From assembly GCF_021917145.1 (NCBI RefSeq), contig NC_061074.1, positions 13,373,772 through 13,437,771 of the forward strand: a stretch of DNA of 64,000 nucleotides. The letters run 5' to 3'. This DNA is from Hypomesus transpacificus (Eukaryota; Chordata; Actinopteri; Osmeriformes; Osmeridae). Below the pieces are notes generated by a model that saw only the letters and a list, made by a program, of their open reading frames with translations, was not told where the DNA came from and did no database searches. Positions within the stretch are counted from its first letter, which is position 1. Each line of letters opens with the position of its first letter. Positions 53,253 to 64,000 of this stretch are shown here, piece by piece. A program made the translations under genes and the position numbers.

Positions 53253-54639
53253 CTCGTCTCCATCAAGGCTCCCAGGGTCTTCATCTGGGGTCAGCTCTGG
53301 AACCTTAGTTGAACTGGGGTTATCAGAGTCATCAGGGTCATCTTAGTCCCAGTACCACCATTTCTGATTCATGGAAATTAATCTCTCAGGTTGCAGGATC
53401 ATGTCACAAAAGAAAAATGCACCCGTTGCTAAATAGTAGCACCATTTTATTTTGTGTTTGTGAGTGTGTGCGCATGTGTCACTCCTCTAACATGCCCACA
53501 AACACAGATACAGGGTAGAAGGTGAGCACTTTTGAAGAATGAAACCGGAGACCCATTCTGACAGCTGTATGGAAATATGTCTCACACACAAAATACTTTT
53601 TATGTGAGCGCAGCATTTCTCACCTAATTATAAAGTGCCTCTTATGTCAAATGCCAGTGCCAGCCAATGTCACTGTTATGTATGGTGCAGTGTAGTCAAG
53701 ATTGGTATCTGAACTTTTTGTAGTACATGACTTATTGTGATGAGTTGTATATTGTTTTTCCCTGGGCAGAGTGAACCAACCAACATTTGATTAGGATGTT
53801 TTTTGTGAGAGCTTTCTTCATTCTTCATAAGACGTCTCCCTGCCCCAGTCAAATGCAGTACTCTGATGCAAGGCCTCCATTGGTTGTGACTCCCAGTTCA
53901 CACACATTAGTGTCCTACTCGGCCTTCTGGGTCCCTCCTCCTCTCTACTCTGATTGGTGCTGACCTCCTGGCAAGCCAAGCTTTACCCTGGAGACACACT
54001 GCAGAAAAACACGCAAGTACACACAAACTCTACATAATAAAATGTAATACAATGGTCTGGTTAAAATCCCACTTGCGGTACTTGCAAAGTGTACAGTGTT
54101 TCAGATATTTTTTCCACACCCCAATATAATTGCTGTTAATTATTACAGTTTGAATTAATTATAGTTCCCTTTTATTTAATTGTATCCCTTAAAAAGCATT
54201 GATGTGATCACCTGGGTAGTGGCAGGATTAGACACTAATAACACTCTGCGTCATAAGGTAATTATACGGGAGATCTTTACTTGGAGGCATGCCAGCAGCA
54301 CAAAAAAAAGTGTAAATATTTTGTTAAGAGGGGGAACAAATCACTATTAAAAAACGAAATTGTCACAAGAAGCGCTTTTTCCAATTTATGTTTGTAATTA
54401 GGCTTTGACGTGCCCAGACATCGTGGATTATCTGGCCTCTCTGTATTATATAGGGAGGTGGACCGTGAAAGGAATTGGTAACACAAATTGGATCTTACTG
54501 AGATGTGATTTTTTGTTATTCCTCTGAGGCAATATTTGCTAAGCGATTTGAACAACACAGTAGCTGCACATTTCCAAGCCCTTTATTACGTACGTGTAAC
54601 GTTTACACGCCCAGCAGGTTCAGTGTTCCAACCCAGGAG

Positions 54640-55330
54640 GATGAACGACATGCCGGCAACGTAGCTGTCGATGGAGGGGAGAGGAGGGGGAGAGGAAGAC
54701 ACACTTTCGTTTAAATCTGAATTTGGTGGCATGATCAATATTATTTATTGTCATTGAGTGCCTTTTTTCATTTCCTGGTTATCTCGCACAACAAACGTAA
54801 GATATTCTAAGAGGCTACTATGGAGCAAGGCAGAAGGCTACAAGAAGAATGGTTAAGTTATGGATGAGACAGGGAGTTAGCTAGCGATGTCAACAGGCCT
54901 AAGGATTCCTGGCGAATGCACTGCGTGTCTATAGTGCCTTTTTGTATTAATGTATTAATACTTTTTTTAACTAGTCTTTTTAAACATGAGTATCTGTACT
55001 TCTACTTGAGTGAAGGATGCATATACTTTTCCATCTCTGCACTGTTTTTACACTGTTATGATGTTGTTATTACATTGTTGTTACACTGATGCACAGATGG
55101 GAAGTCACACAGTATATGCATAAGTACAGTATTTTGTAAATTTTTGTGGTATCAGTACTTCACTATTTATTTTTCTGACCACTTTTTACTTTCACTCCTT
55201 AAAAGTTTTACCGAAATATCATGCTTTTTACTTCTTACGTTTTCAAACCAGGCTTTTTACTTTAGTTTTAATCTGTATTTGGTGGCATGATCAATATTAT
55301 CAGCAGGCGATGAAGGGGAGGGGAGACAAG
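54640..55330. mobile_element. Non-autonomous dispersed repeat, apparently two partial copies
   Basis: The phrase TTGGTGGCATGATCAATATT occurs at about 54,724 and again at about 55,280, each next to GATGGAGGGGAG- or GATGAAGGGGAG-like sequence. The segment from 55,098 (AGATGGGAAGT, then TACTTTCACTCCTTAAAAG) has the wording of a common teleost repeat that begins AGATGGGAAGTAAC. The two parts look like overlapping or nested copies. Class is not decided; a MITE-like DNA element is my guess. Confidence 0.5.
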
Positions 55331-55864
55331 TGTAAACATCCGCTAGCTGCAGCTCCTTAAAATTACAATTAAAATATATTAAGAAAATAAAATCCTAACG
55401 GTTTGTATCACTCAACTGTTTCGAAGCGGTTCCAATAAAAACACAGATTAGACTGCCCTGAAATGAGCTGCTGACCCCATCACAACAAATAAAGATGTCA
55501 TGCTGACATTTTACTGAGTTGCAGGGTCACACATGAGTTTCCTGTCTCAACAGCATATTCAGCCAAACACCGTGTGTGACTGTGACACTCACTAACAACC
55601 CGATTACAAACAAACTCACTGTATCAGTGTGTTGTAATGAGATCCTGAGCAGGGGGACTTGCTGGGTCACACAGACTAACACCAGTGTGACCCTGCGATC
55701 TGGGGCAGGCGGAGACTGGCGAGTGTGGCTCCCACCACGGCCCCCCAGCCCCCCCAGCCCCCAGCTGATAAGTGAGGCATTATCACCTCACCGGAGGCCT
55801 AGACAAGCAGACTGTCTCGATGGATACTGAATAGCCCCACTGTGTGCCTTGCCATAGGGGGTTG

Positions 55865-55867
<3 letters not shown>

Positions 55868-55938
<71 letters not shown>
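55868..55938 (+). repeat. (GT)35 microsatellite
   Basis: An uninterrupted GT run of about 70 bp, among the longest pure dinucleotide repeats in the window. Confidence 0.97.
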
Positions 55939-55939
<1 letters not shown>

Positions 55940-57521
55940 CAGAGTGGGTTTCCACTTTGAGGACCAGGAGGATAGTGGCGGGACAACATGAAATCGAACA
56001 CAAGGCTAAGGAATCCCATACAGCCCTCTGAGGTAAAAGAGTAAGGCGGGGAGGGAGGAAGAGGGCCTGCACATGGAGATCGACATGTGGGGATGAAGGG
56101 CAGCAAGATGGTGGACACATTCCCTTGGTTTTTCTTCCACTGTGTATCTCCCTCTCCTCATTGGTGAGTCTGTGTCACTCTGAAGAGGTCAGGCCCCTCC
56201 CACACCCGCTCCTGGGTGCCTGTAGCGGTAAGCCCCCATCAATTACCTGCTGCAGTGTGGCTGGCGCTGAACATGGAGGAGCATGTCAACACCCGGGGAA
56301 GCGCTGGCTGAGGCGCACAGAGGACTCACACATACAAGAGAGGCCCCTGACAGCATAAATTAGTGGGCGGGAGAAAAAAAGGTGAAGGCAGTGTGCATGT
56401 ATCAGACCTTGTCTGCTGTCAGACACGGGAGAGAGGGAGACAAAGGGATGAGGAGGAGGCGGAGTGAGAGGAAGAGAATGGGAGGATGGGAGCGAAGGGA
56501 AGACAGGATGGACAGGGTAGATACTGTGTAGGGAGGGTGGTCAGAGTGGTGGAGCGCTCAGTCGGTCCATGGAGCCTCCAGTGGAGTTTGCCAGGGCACT
56601 GTCAGATCCCATAACACTAATGTGATCAACAGGAAGTAAAAATAGCCCTCAGTAGAAGAAGAAACAGCCGAGAGTAAAGATCTCATCATACAAGAGAGCT
56701 GGGTTTGAATTCCTCCCCCTAATCATGGCTCAGCACAGAACCAACGCAAGCAAAGGTGCAGATGCAGCAACAACAAAATTGCTTTCTCAAAACAGACAAA
56801 GAGACCAAAATAACAAATGGCGTCCTGTAGATCTCTCTCTGCTCCCTCTGCTGCAGTATCTCCATCTCTCCCTTCATCGCTCAATCTATCCCTATCTGCC
56901 AGTGCTGCCATCTTCTCATGTTAATTTGCTGCTTCAGTGACACGCATCATTGAGGGACTCGTTTTCTAATAACCCCCACCAACCCTCAAACACAAGCCTT
57001 GGAGTCGCGCACAGAGGTGTCACTCAAATTATGAACCATAATGGTGACAATGATGCGTCTCTAAAGCCTTGCTTCCGTGTGACATGACCGCACTTCGCTC
57101 AAAGCCGCCCCACACACACACACACACACACCTCCTCAGGTTGGATTCCCGGCCCCCCTCCCACCCCTGTGAAGAGGGACACATCACAGGCTGGTCTTTA
57201 GAGGTGAATCATTTCATCTCCCTCAACATCTCACAACCATAAATAATAAGGGGGAAAAAAAGGAGCTTGATTTCCAAGGATCTTGGCGTGTAGCAGCCCC
57301 CCCCCTCAATGTCACCTTCTTATCACCATTTGTGATGCAGGGCTTTTCATTCTACAGGGGGCTGGAGGGAAAGGATGGGGTTAGAGCCCTTTTTTTGACT
57401 GGAGTCAAAGTCATTATTCATTCTGGCTGTGGCGTCAGGGATGATGTGTCGGTGACATTTGCTCACGGCTGCTTTGTTGTTTCAGATCCCAGGCAGGAAG
57501 AATGTCTACACCTGCTGATGC

Positions 57522-57590
57522 TCCAGTCAGTCAGCCAGTCAGCCAGTCAGTCAGTCAGTCAGTCAGTCAGTCACTCAGCCAGGCAGGCAG
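57522..57590 (+). repeat. (CAGT)n microsatellite
   Basis: About 13 CAGT units with a few CAGC changes, ending in (CAGG)n. Confidence 0.95.
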
Positions 57591-57617
57591 GAATCCACCC
57601 TCTTCAACACAAACATA

Positions 57618-57878
57618 TAAGTGTGTGTGTGCATGTGAGGACGTGTGTGTGTGTGTGTATGTGAGGACGTGTGTGTGTGTGTGTATGTGAGGACGTGTGT
57701 GTGTGTGTGTATGTGAGGACGTGTGTGTGTGTGTGTATGTGAGGACGTGTGTGTGTGTGTGTGTGTATGTGAGGACGTGTGTGTGTGTGTGTATGTGAGG
57801 ACGTGTGTGTGTGTGTGTATGTGAGGACGTGTGTGTGTGTGTGTATGTGAGGACGTGTGTGTGTGTGTGTATGTGCGT
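57618..57878 (+). repeat. 26-bp minisatellite GAGGACGTGTGTGTGTGTGTATGT
   Basis: About nine to ten copies of a unit made of GAGGAC, a (GT)n stretch and ATGT. Most copies are 26 bp; one is longer by GT units. It is a compound of a microsatellite inside a minisatellite. Confidence 0.95.
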
Positions 57879-57949
57879 GAGAGCTGTGCGTGAGTATAAG
57901 CATCAGTCGTTTGTAGCACGTCTATATATTTTAATGGGATATGGGTGCA

Positions 57950-58245
57950 AACAGAGATGGGAAGTAACCAAGTACTAATACTTTGTTACTGTTAGATTTT
58001 TCTATAGTGTCTGTAGTGTCTTTTTGTATTAATGTATTAATATAATGTGAGGTCCAGTTACCAGAGTCACACTACTAAAACAGGTAGTAGTAATGGCTAC
58101 TTTTGACTGAAGTACAGTACCAGTCAAATGTTTTGACACATTTTCCCAGAACTGTATATGTCAGAAATAACATGTGTAAAAAGTATAGTCAGTACTTTAA
58201 CTTTTACTAGTCTTTTTAAACATGAGTATCTGTGCTTTTACTTGT
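57950..58245. mobile_element. Third copy of the AGATGGGAAGTAAC dispersed repeat
   Basis: From 57,953 the text AGATGGGAAGTAACCAAGTA leads to GTCTTTTTGTATTAATGTAT and TTTTAAACATGAGTATCTGT. The last two phrases also occur at 54,938-55,000. A TTA/TTG-rich tail follows to about 58,370. Confidence 0.55.
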
Positions 58246-58369
58246 TATTATGTTGTAATTACATAGTTGTTACACTGTTATTATGTTATTTTGTTGTTAT
58301 GTTGTTGTTATGTTGTTATTACATCGTTGTTATGTTGTTATTAAACTGTTGTTACACTGATGTTACACT

Positions 58370-61300
58370 GCAAATTATCAGGCTTCCTGTAATGCTTCTT
58401 CAATACCGATTTCTTTTTTAACATATACAGTACAGTACATGGACCATATGGAGGACAAATACTGTGTGCAGGCATAGATCCAAAGTGATACATATCTTCT
58501 GACAAACTGCATAAGGACAAGCATGCAGAGAGCTGAGCCTGCCTGCAGTTATGCTGTGTGGATAAACCAGTCCTTGTGCCAGGAGAGGAAAGCCCCTCGA
58601 CTGAGGGCCTGATGGATGTGCGGTCCTGCTGTGGTCCAAAGAACCCAGCGGGAAGAGCTGTGCCACTTTAGCAAACACAGTCCAACAACGATCTGTATTC
58701 ATTTATGTAGCACTGTTTACTTTGTGACTTTTAACAATGGCTTGGATGGGCGTGTCCTGAAACTGTTGTCTGCTTTCTAAAGCAGAAAGCAGACGACTTG
58801 GTAATAAAGAGTGTCTGCACCATCTGGTGTACTCTGTGTCCAAACTAACGAGAAGATAAGGACTTGGGAAGTGAAGAGAAAGCTACAGTCTACAGGAGAG
58901 CTGGCAAAGCTTACATACTACAACAATGCTTTGTCAGCTAAGATGAGTGACATACAGGAGCAATATAAAGATTAGCTTGATCACTGGAGGAGCACAGCTA
59001 ATTGTTCCTGAAGCCAGCAATCTGTAAAGAGATCTCAAATATAAACGTGAACATAATAGTATGTGAGGAATTATTGTCAGGCTTACCACTTTGTCTTCTA
59101 TCTTGATAAATAGTTAATTTTAATATAACGTTGGATTACACAATACGTGAATTTTAAATTAAGCATAAGCATTAGAATGTGGTATGAAATACTGATATGA
59201 AAAACACCTTTCTGCTGCCAGAATGGCTCAACCTCACGTCTCTCTCATGAGAATAAAGCTAAAACTGAGGAGCTGAAAATATGCCACACTGAGTATACTC
59301 AGCACTTGCAGCCCGTGCAGTCCACATCTACATGTACTTGCAATATCGTGCTACAGACTCCACAACACTTTAGGTGCTGGTGCTTGTTCACGCCCATAAT
59401 TCACCTAATCTGCATGTGTGTTGTGTCATTCATTATGCCACGATACCACAGGCAACACACAGCTGGCCTTGGAGAGACTAAAGAGGAGCCACTATGACAG
59501 GATGATACATCCAGCCATAATCAAACAAGGAGGCCATCAACAGACTAAGGACAGGTGGTCCTAGTGTCCACAGGTTTTTCATACCTTGGGCTGTATATGT
59601 AGGGTTAGATACTGTACCGTTTTTTTAATTAAGGAGTGGTGGAGGATTTGGGCGCCAGCTTCCCACTGTGTTAGTTAACACACATCGTTAATCAGGGCTA
59701 CGCCTATTAACGGGGTCATTCAGGATCATGCTGAACAATTACAGCTTGATTAAGAGATGTTCATCAGCATGTCCCTCTGGATGGCCAGAGGCTGGGGGAG
59801 GACGACATGGGGGGGGTGCGAGGGGTTATGTAGGAGGGGTAGTTGTGCATCAAGTGTTGCACAATCAAGTGAACAGGGAAACACACACACACACACACAA
59901 ACACACACCTCAAACACACACTGGCGCCGCTTTCTGTTTGATCAACTATGTTCAAGGTTTGTTTTGAAAAGTTTTGTTTTTCCCTGGCTCGCCGTATTCA
60001 GGAACCTAACAATAACACTGTTGATTTCTGCCAGCAGGATTCTTTCAATCAAATGTTTCTCTTTCAGGGAACATCCTTGCTCTCTGGCTTTCTGAATAGC
60101 TGCGTTAGTAAAGCACACAAGGAGAATGGAGCCCCCCTCCTATCACCCACCTCCAAACCCTCGTCCTCAAACAGAATAGATGTGTTTGCGGAGTGCTCTG
60201 TGGAGTGGGCTGAATGGTGAAGGAGACGAGCTGTAGAACAAGCCATCTCTGCAGAAGGTTGGCAACACAGAGAGACAATGCAGCTGAACAGCACAGAGAG
60301 AGGGGATAGGCTGAATCTATCTGTCCGTCTGTCTGTCCATGCAACAATAGTTATGGTGGTGTGTGTCCTAGCAACCAGTTTGGTGTGTGTGGCACAGTAG
60401 GGTGGACCTCGGAGGGGGGGAGGGGAAGGGGGGTGTGGGGCTGCTGGGTTTAGGGGAGGATAACAAACTAGTCTCTCAGCTGGCATGAAGCACCACTGAC
60501 AGACTCTATGGCAACTGGCACTGTCTCCTACAAGCTAGATATAACCTCTACTGACTGGAGGGAGGGGGGGGGGGAATGAGAAAGATTTACGATAAGGTCT
60601 AAACGAAGAAATGACTAAATGTTGATCTGATTAGACCCAAAGGTAAAAACAGTTTCTGCCATTAACAGACTAATGCCGATTTGTATGTGGTAGACATATA
60701 TCGTAAGGGCTTAATTGGTGTCAGCTACCCTGGAGAGGTGACACAGACTTTGTCCAATTATTGCACATGGCCTTTAGGATGTCCTCTGCTAGTTGTCCAT
60801 GAAATACCAAATGTCAATAAAGATGTTAAAAAAGTCCCCCATTGGCCTTAATACCGAAGGGATCCAAACAGACAGAAAGAGAGAGAAAGATAGGTAGAGA
60901 GAGAATGGGAAAGAATGGGAGAGATGTCCAAGTTAGACTGCAGTGCTTGTTGATTAAAGACGTGTAGCAGCGCGAACACTTGTAAGACGTGCTTACAGAC
61001 GAATCCTGCGCAGGATATCAGTTGTGTGTAGGGATCATCTTAAGGCTTACGCTCTGGCAACACATGGTAGCAGCATTACCCTTCCTAGCCTAGCCATTAG
61101 CTTCCCCGCAGCCTGTCATTAAGCAGCATTGATCCTCCCAGAGCACACTCAGCACCAACGTCATCATGGCACGACGGCTCCGGGCCGGAGCCTCCTGCCA
61201 AACTGAGGTTATGGAACAGGAGGTGGTGTGGCTGGTGGTTAGAGCACAGATCTGTCCCTCCGTCAATCAACGAGGCCATACTGTATTGTATGGACGGAAC

Positions 61301-62800
61301 CGAGGTGCCACTGTTAGACTCACTCAACTTATGTTCGTCCATCAAACAGTGGGACTGGTGAAGGGAGAGAATTTGAGAGACAGAAAAGGGGGTTGAGGGA
61401 GAGGAGAGAGAGAGAGTGTGTGTGCGCCTGGTTGTGTGTGTGAAACACTGCATTGCTAATTTCCCCTGCCTGTCCCAGGCAGCTGGCCCAGGCTGGGTGA
61501 CATGTGTGATGAATGGTGTTGCATTGGTACTGCTGCCCTCTCTCTCTGTCACCAGGCCAGAGACAAAGAGGACAGACTAGAGGAGAAACACACCAGCATC
61601 AGCAATGGATGCTTCCTTTAATTAACACACACACATACACACACACACACTAGTAGAACCCTTCCCCTTGCACTCACACACACAGTTCACTTATCCCTGC
61701 TACGGAACATGCAGACACACACGCGCACACCAATCGGTGCTTTGATCTCACTGCAGTGTGCATACGTATCTGCTGAGTGCAGCTTATTTCCAGAGGCCTG
61801 GATAACTGCTGTGTTTCCCTAATCCCTCCACCAGCCAACAGCATCTCAAGTGTAACAATTACACAGCCACACATAGATGGCACCTCTGTGAGGCCTGTGT
61901 GCTTAAGTAATGTTGGAGGAAAATGAGGCTGTGAGAGGGGGAAGAACACATCCAAACAGAGAGACACAAGAGACGGAGGACAGAGGAGAAAGGTGCTGAG
62001 CTGGCAGGTTGGCCGGTCATTAACACTCATGGCTCCAGGGAAGTGGAGAGAGGTGATGAGAAAAAGAGAGAGCCAGCTAATGAGAGACTGAGGGAGAGAC
62101 TGAGCAAGAGACTGATCTAATAACATTAGTTAATGCTGTCATTATTTCTGGATAGAGTGGAGAATGTTTTTTTAATTTTATTTTTTATTAAGGAGAATTC
62201 CTTAATGCTGTACTCTCATGCGTAGACTGATTTTTCCTTATCATGTCAACTACAATACAAAGGAAAGAGGAAAGTTGCTTCTCGAATATAAGAAATTAAT
62301 TAAATACCCTTTAGATACTGTCAAACGCAAACAATCTAACATGGAGAACTCTTGTGCGGCTTGTAGTTGAAGAAGCTCTGATAATACTTCAGCCTGCTAA
62401 TTTCTCCTTAGGCAAACCACTTTTATTCATCTGTTTGCCAGAGTTATATTGGCTGAGCATGCAGTCATATCCCCGGTCTTCAAAGAACATCCAGTCGAGT
62501 ACCTGGGCAACATTTCTCTCTCCTAAGTTCTTAAGAGTTCTTCAAAGTGAGGACGCATGCTCTGAGATTGGAGGGATTTGGCTTCTTGTTTGATGTTGCT
62601 CTTCTACAAGCAACAGAACTGGATTGGCTTGAAAAAAAGCACAGATGAAAGCATGCATAAAATGTCACTGACAAAAAGCGGAAACAAATTATTTTCACGA
62701 CACTTAGGATCGATACCTGGAGAAACCATTGACACTTGACAGTGTACATTTTCACAAAACCTTCTTGCTTCGTCAAACAAGGACATTTGAATCCATTTTA
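58370..62800. other. Gene-poor interval with simple repeats
   Basis: Contains CA repeats near 59,880-59,920 and 61,625-61,690, a G-run near 60,565, and GA-rich stretches near 60,880 and 61,400. I found no exon-like frame with splice sites on either strand. Confidence 0.4.
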
Positions 62801-62815
62801 GTTTTTCAAAAATAT

Positions 62816-64000
62816 TTTATTTGTTGATAGTGATCCAGGTACAAGGAAAGAAAAGAAGTTGAGTTTATCTTACAGGATATGAGGAATGAGACTTGTAAAA
62901 CTGTGTTCTTTTGCTCCTTTTTTCTTCTTCTTGGACAAGGACATGCATGTGAATACAGGGTTGTTTACAGAACGAAAAGAGAACATAGAAATGACAGAGG
63001 CATTCTCACTGCCCCAAACTGTACAGAAAGACTTCACCCAACAACTTGATCTTTTTATTTTTTTTAATCCTCTTTTATAGCAAAAAGGCAACACACAGAT
63101 AGGCTACAAAGAATCAACAATATTGAGAAAAAGGAACAGAAGAGAAGGAAAGCCAAACCAGCACTCCTCCTTCTTGAAACGACACGTGTCGTGTTGTCAA
63201 GCGAGTCAGGAAGGGTTACATCCCTGGTGTTACATTTCTTTCGTTTGGACACGAGAGAGGAAGCAGAGTGGTGAACATGCAGGACGGAGAGTGACTCGGC
63301 TAACTGAAGGGAGCGAGCGGCGAGGCGGGTCCCCTCCGTCAGCCCCGAGCGCCAGATCCTTCTGGACTTTTGCTTCTCGTCTCAGACGGCAAAACGTTAC
63401 AAGTAAAAAAAGAAAAGAAAAAGGTTACAAAAAAATAAAAGGACATTTTATATTCCACAAATCTTTATGCATATTTCACAATATACTTTTTTTAATTATC
63501 ATTTTAATAAATACAAAACAACAACACTGTGGTTTAAAAGCAAACAATGAGTATTAAAAAGACACTAGAACGCATTAGACATTAGAAATATCAATATTCA
63601 TTTGGTATGTTCTGTTACTGACATCGTGTGGATGGACCAGCACGTCATACAGGGAATCATAACCCACTGCCAAGAAGAAATGAGTTAGGACAGCAACATA
63701 CAGAGGGGGGGGAAATCTTGCAATGAAACTGGAATGGAATCAATGAGTGGAGATGCATATGGATATATACACATTTATATATACACACACATGAACACCA
63801 CCAGAATGCAAAATAACCTGAGATACTCGTGCACCTCATTTCCAGAACACTGGCCACTAGGGTGATGATAAGAAATGCCGATGATGAGAACACAACAGTT
63901 ACAACAGCATATCATCTGACAAAGCCTTTTCGTTTCCGCGTTTCTTGGATGGATCGACGTTAACGGCACGAAATGAAGACGAAGAAACGGTTGTTGAATG
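62816..64000 (-). other. Possible 3' UTR of a convergent minus-strand gene at the window edge
   Basis: On the minus strand this stretch is T-rich with several AATAAA hexamers (for example TTTATT at 62,816-62,821 on +). Near the right edge an open minus frame runs in from outside the window and stops (TAA) about 100 nt inside, ending NEKALSDDML and one more Leu. ROBO1 and ROBO2 face each other tail to tail in human, so a convergent gene is expected here. The edge residues do not match the ROBO2 C-terminus I recall, so this is only a suggestion. Confidence 0.2.

Noticed and set aside
57575..57919. 114- and 99-codon His/Thr-rich minus frames
   Set aside because: These are translations of the GT-containing 26-bp minisatellite.

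Overview
This 64 kb window looks like nuclear DNA from a ray-finned fish. The genes are split by GT-AG introns, their proteins match vertebrate families, GT and CT microsatellites are dense, and there are teleost-type interspersed repeats (a LINE 3' end ending in a TTATCC/AGCAGACGC tail, a TTTGA-tailed element, tRNA-derived SINE heads). I cannot name the species. A run of exactly 100 N (10,419-10,518) marks a scaffold join of unknown size.

Layout on the + strand. 1-14.57 kb: no gene I can support; simple repeats, the N gap and a truncated LINE. 14,603-22,835: prpf6, the U4/U6-U5 tri-snRNP splicing factor, complete in 21 coding exons. 24,079-25,331: a small secreted-protein gene that I match to human C20orf204, the neighbour of PRPF6 on human 20q13.33. 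26,047-32,943: emc1, the large subunit of the ER membrane protein insertase, in 22 coding exons plus a 9-nt microexon. 34,368-45,124: the ten 3'-terminal exons of a robo1-like axon-guidance receptor, coding only for its cytoplasmic tail. 45.1-64 kb: robo1 3' UTR and then a gene-poor, repeat-rich stretch.

Three things stand out. First, the robo1 tail has no ectodomain or transmembrane exons in the preceding 34 kb. Three unrelated complete genes sit there instead, so they are either nested in a robo1 intron or the assembly is misjoined. Second, at least 12 of the 22 emc1 coding exons carry single-base indels while splice sites and codon content stay intact. Three prpf6 exons have the same defect, and the ten robo1 exons have none. 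This looks like unpolished long-read sequence more than gene decay. Third, exon-like segments on the minus strand between 33.8 and 36.6 kb, interleaved with the first robo1 exon here, read as protein. They weakly resemble the C-terminal half of large lipid transfer proteins (MTTP-like) and may be an unannotated gene or a decaying copy.

A smaller oddity is a 12-bp minisatellite of about 43 copies that fills prpf6 intron 10 right up to the 3' splice site. It leaves about 520 nt with only two adenosines, both inside CTGAC variant units.

prpf6 acts in the nucleus and emc1 in the ER membrane. The C20orf204-like product is predicted to be secreted, and robo1 is a plasma-membrane receptor. I see no shared pathway; the order of the first three genes reflects synteny.
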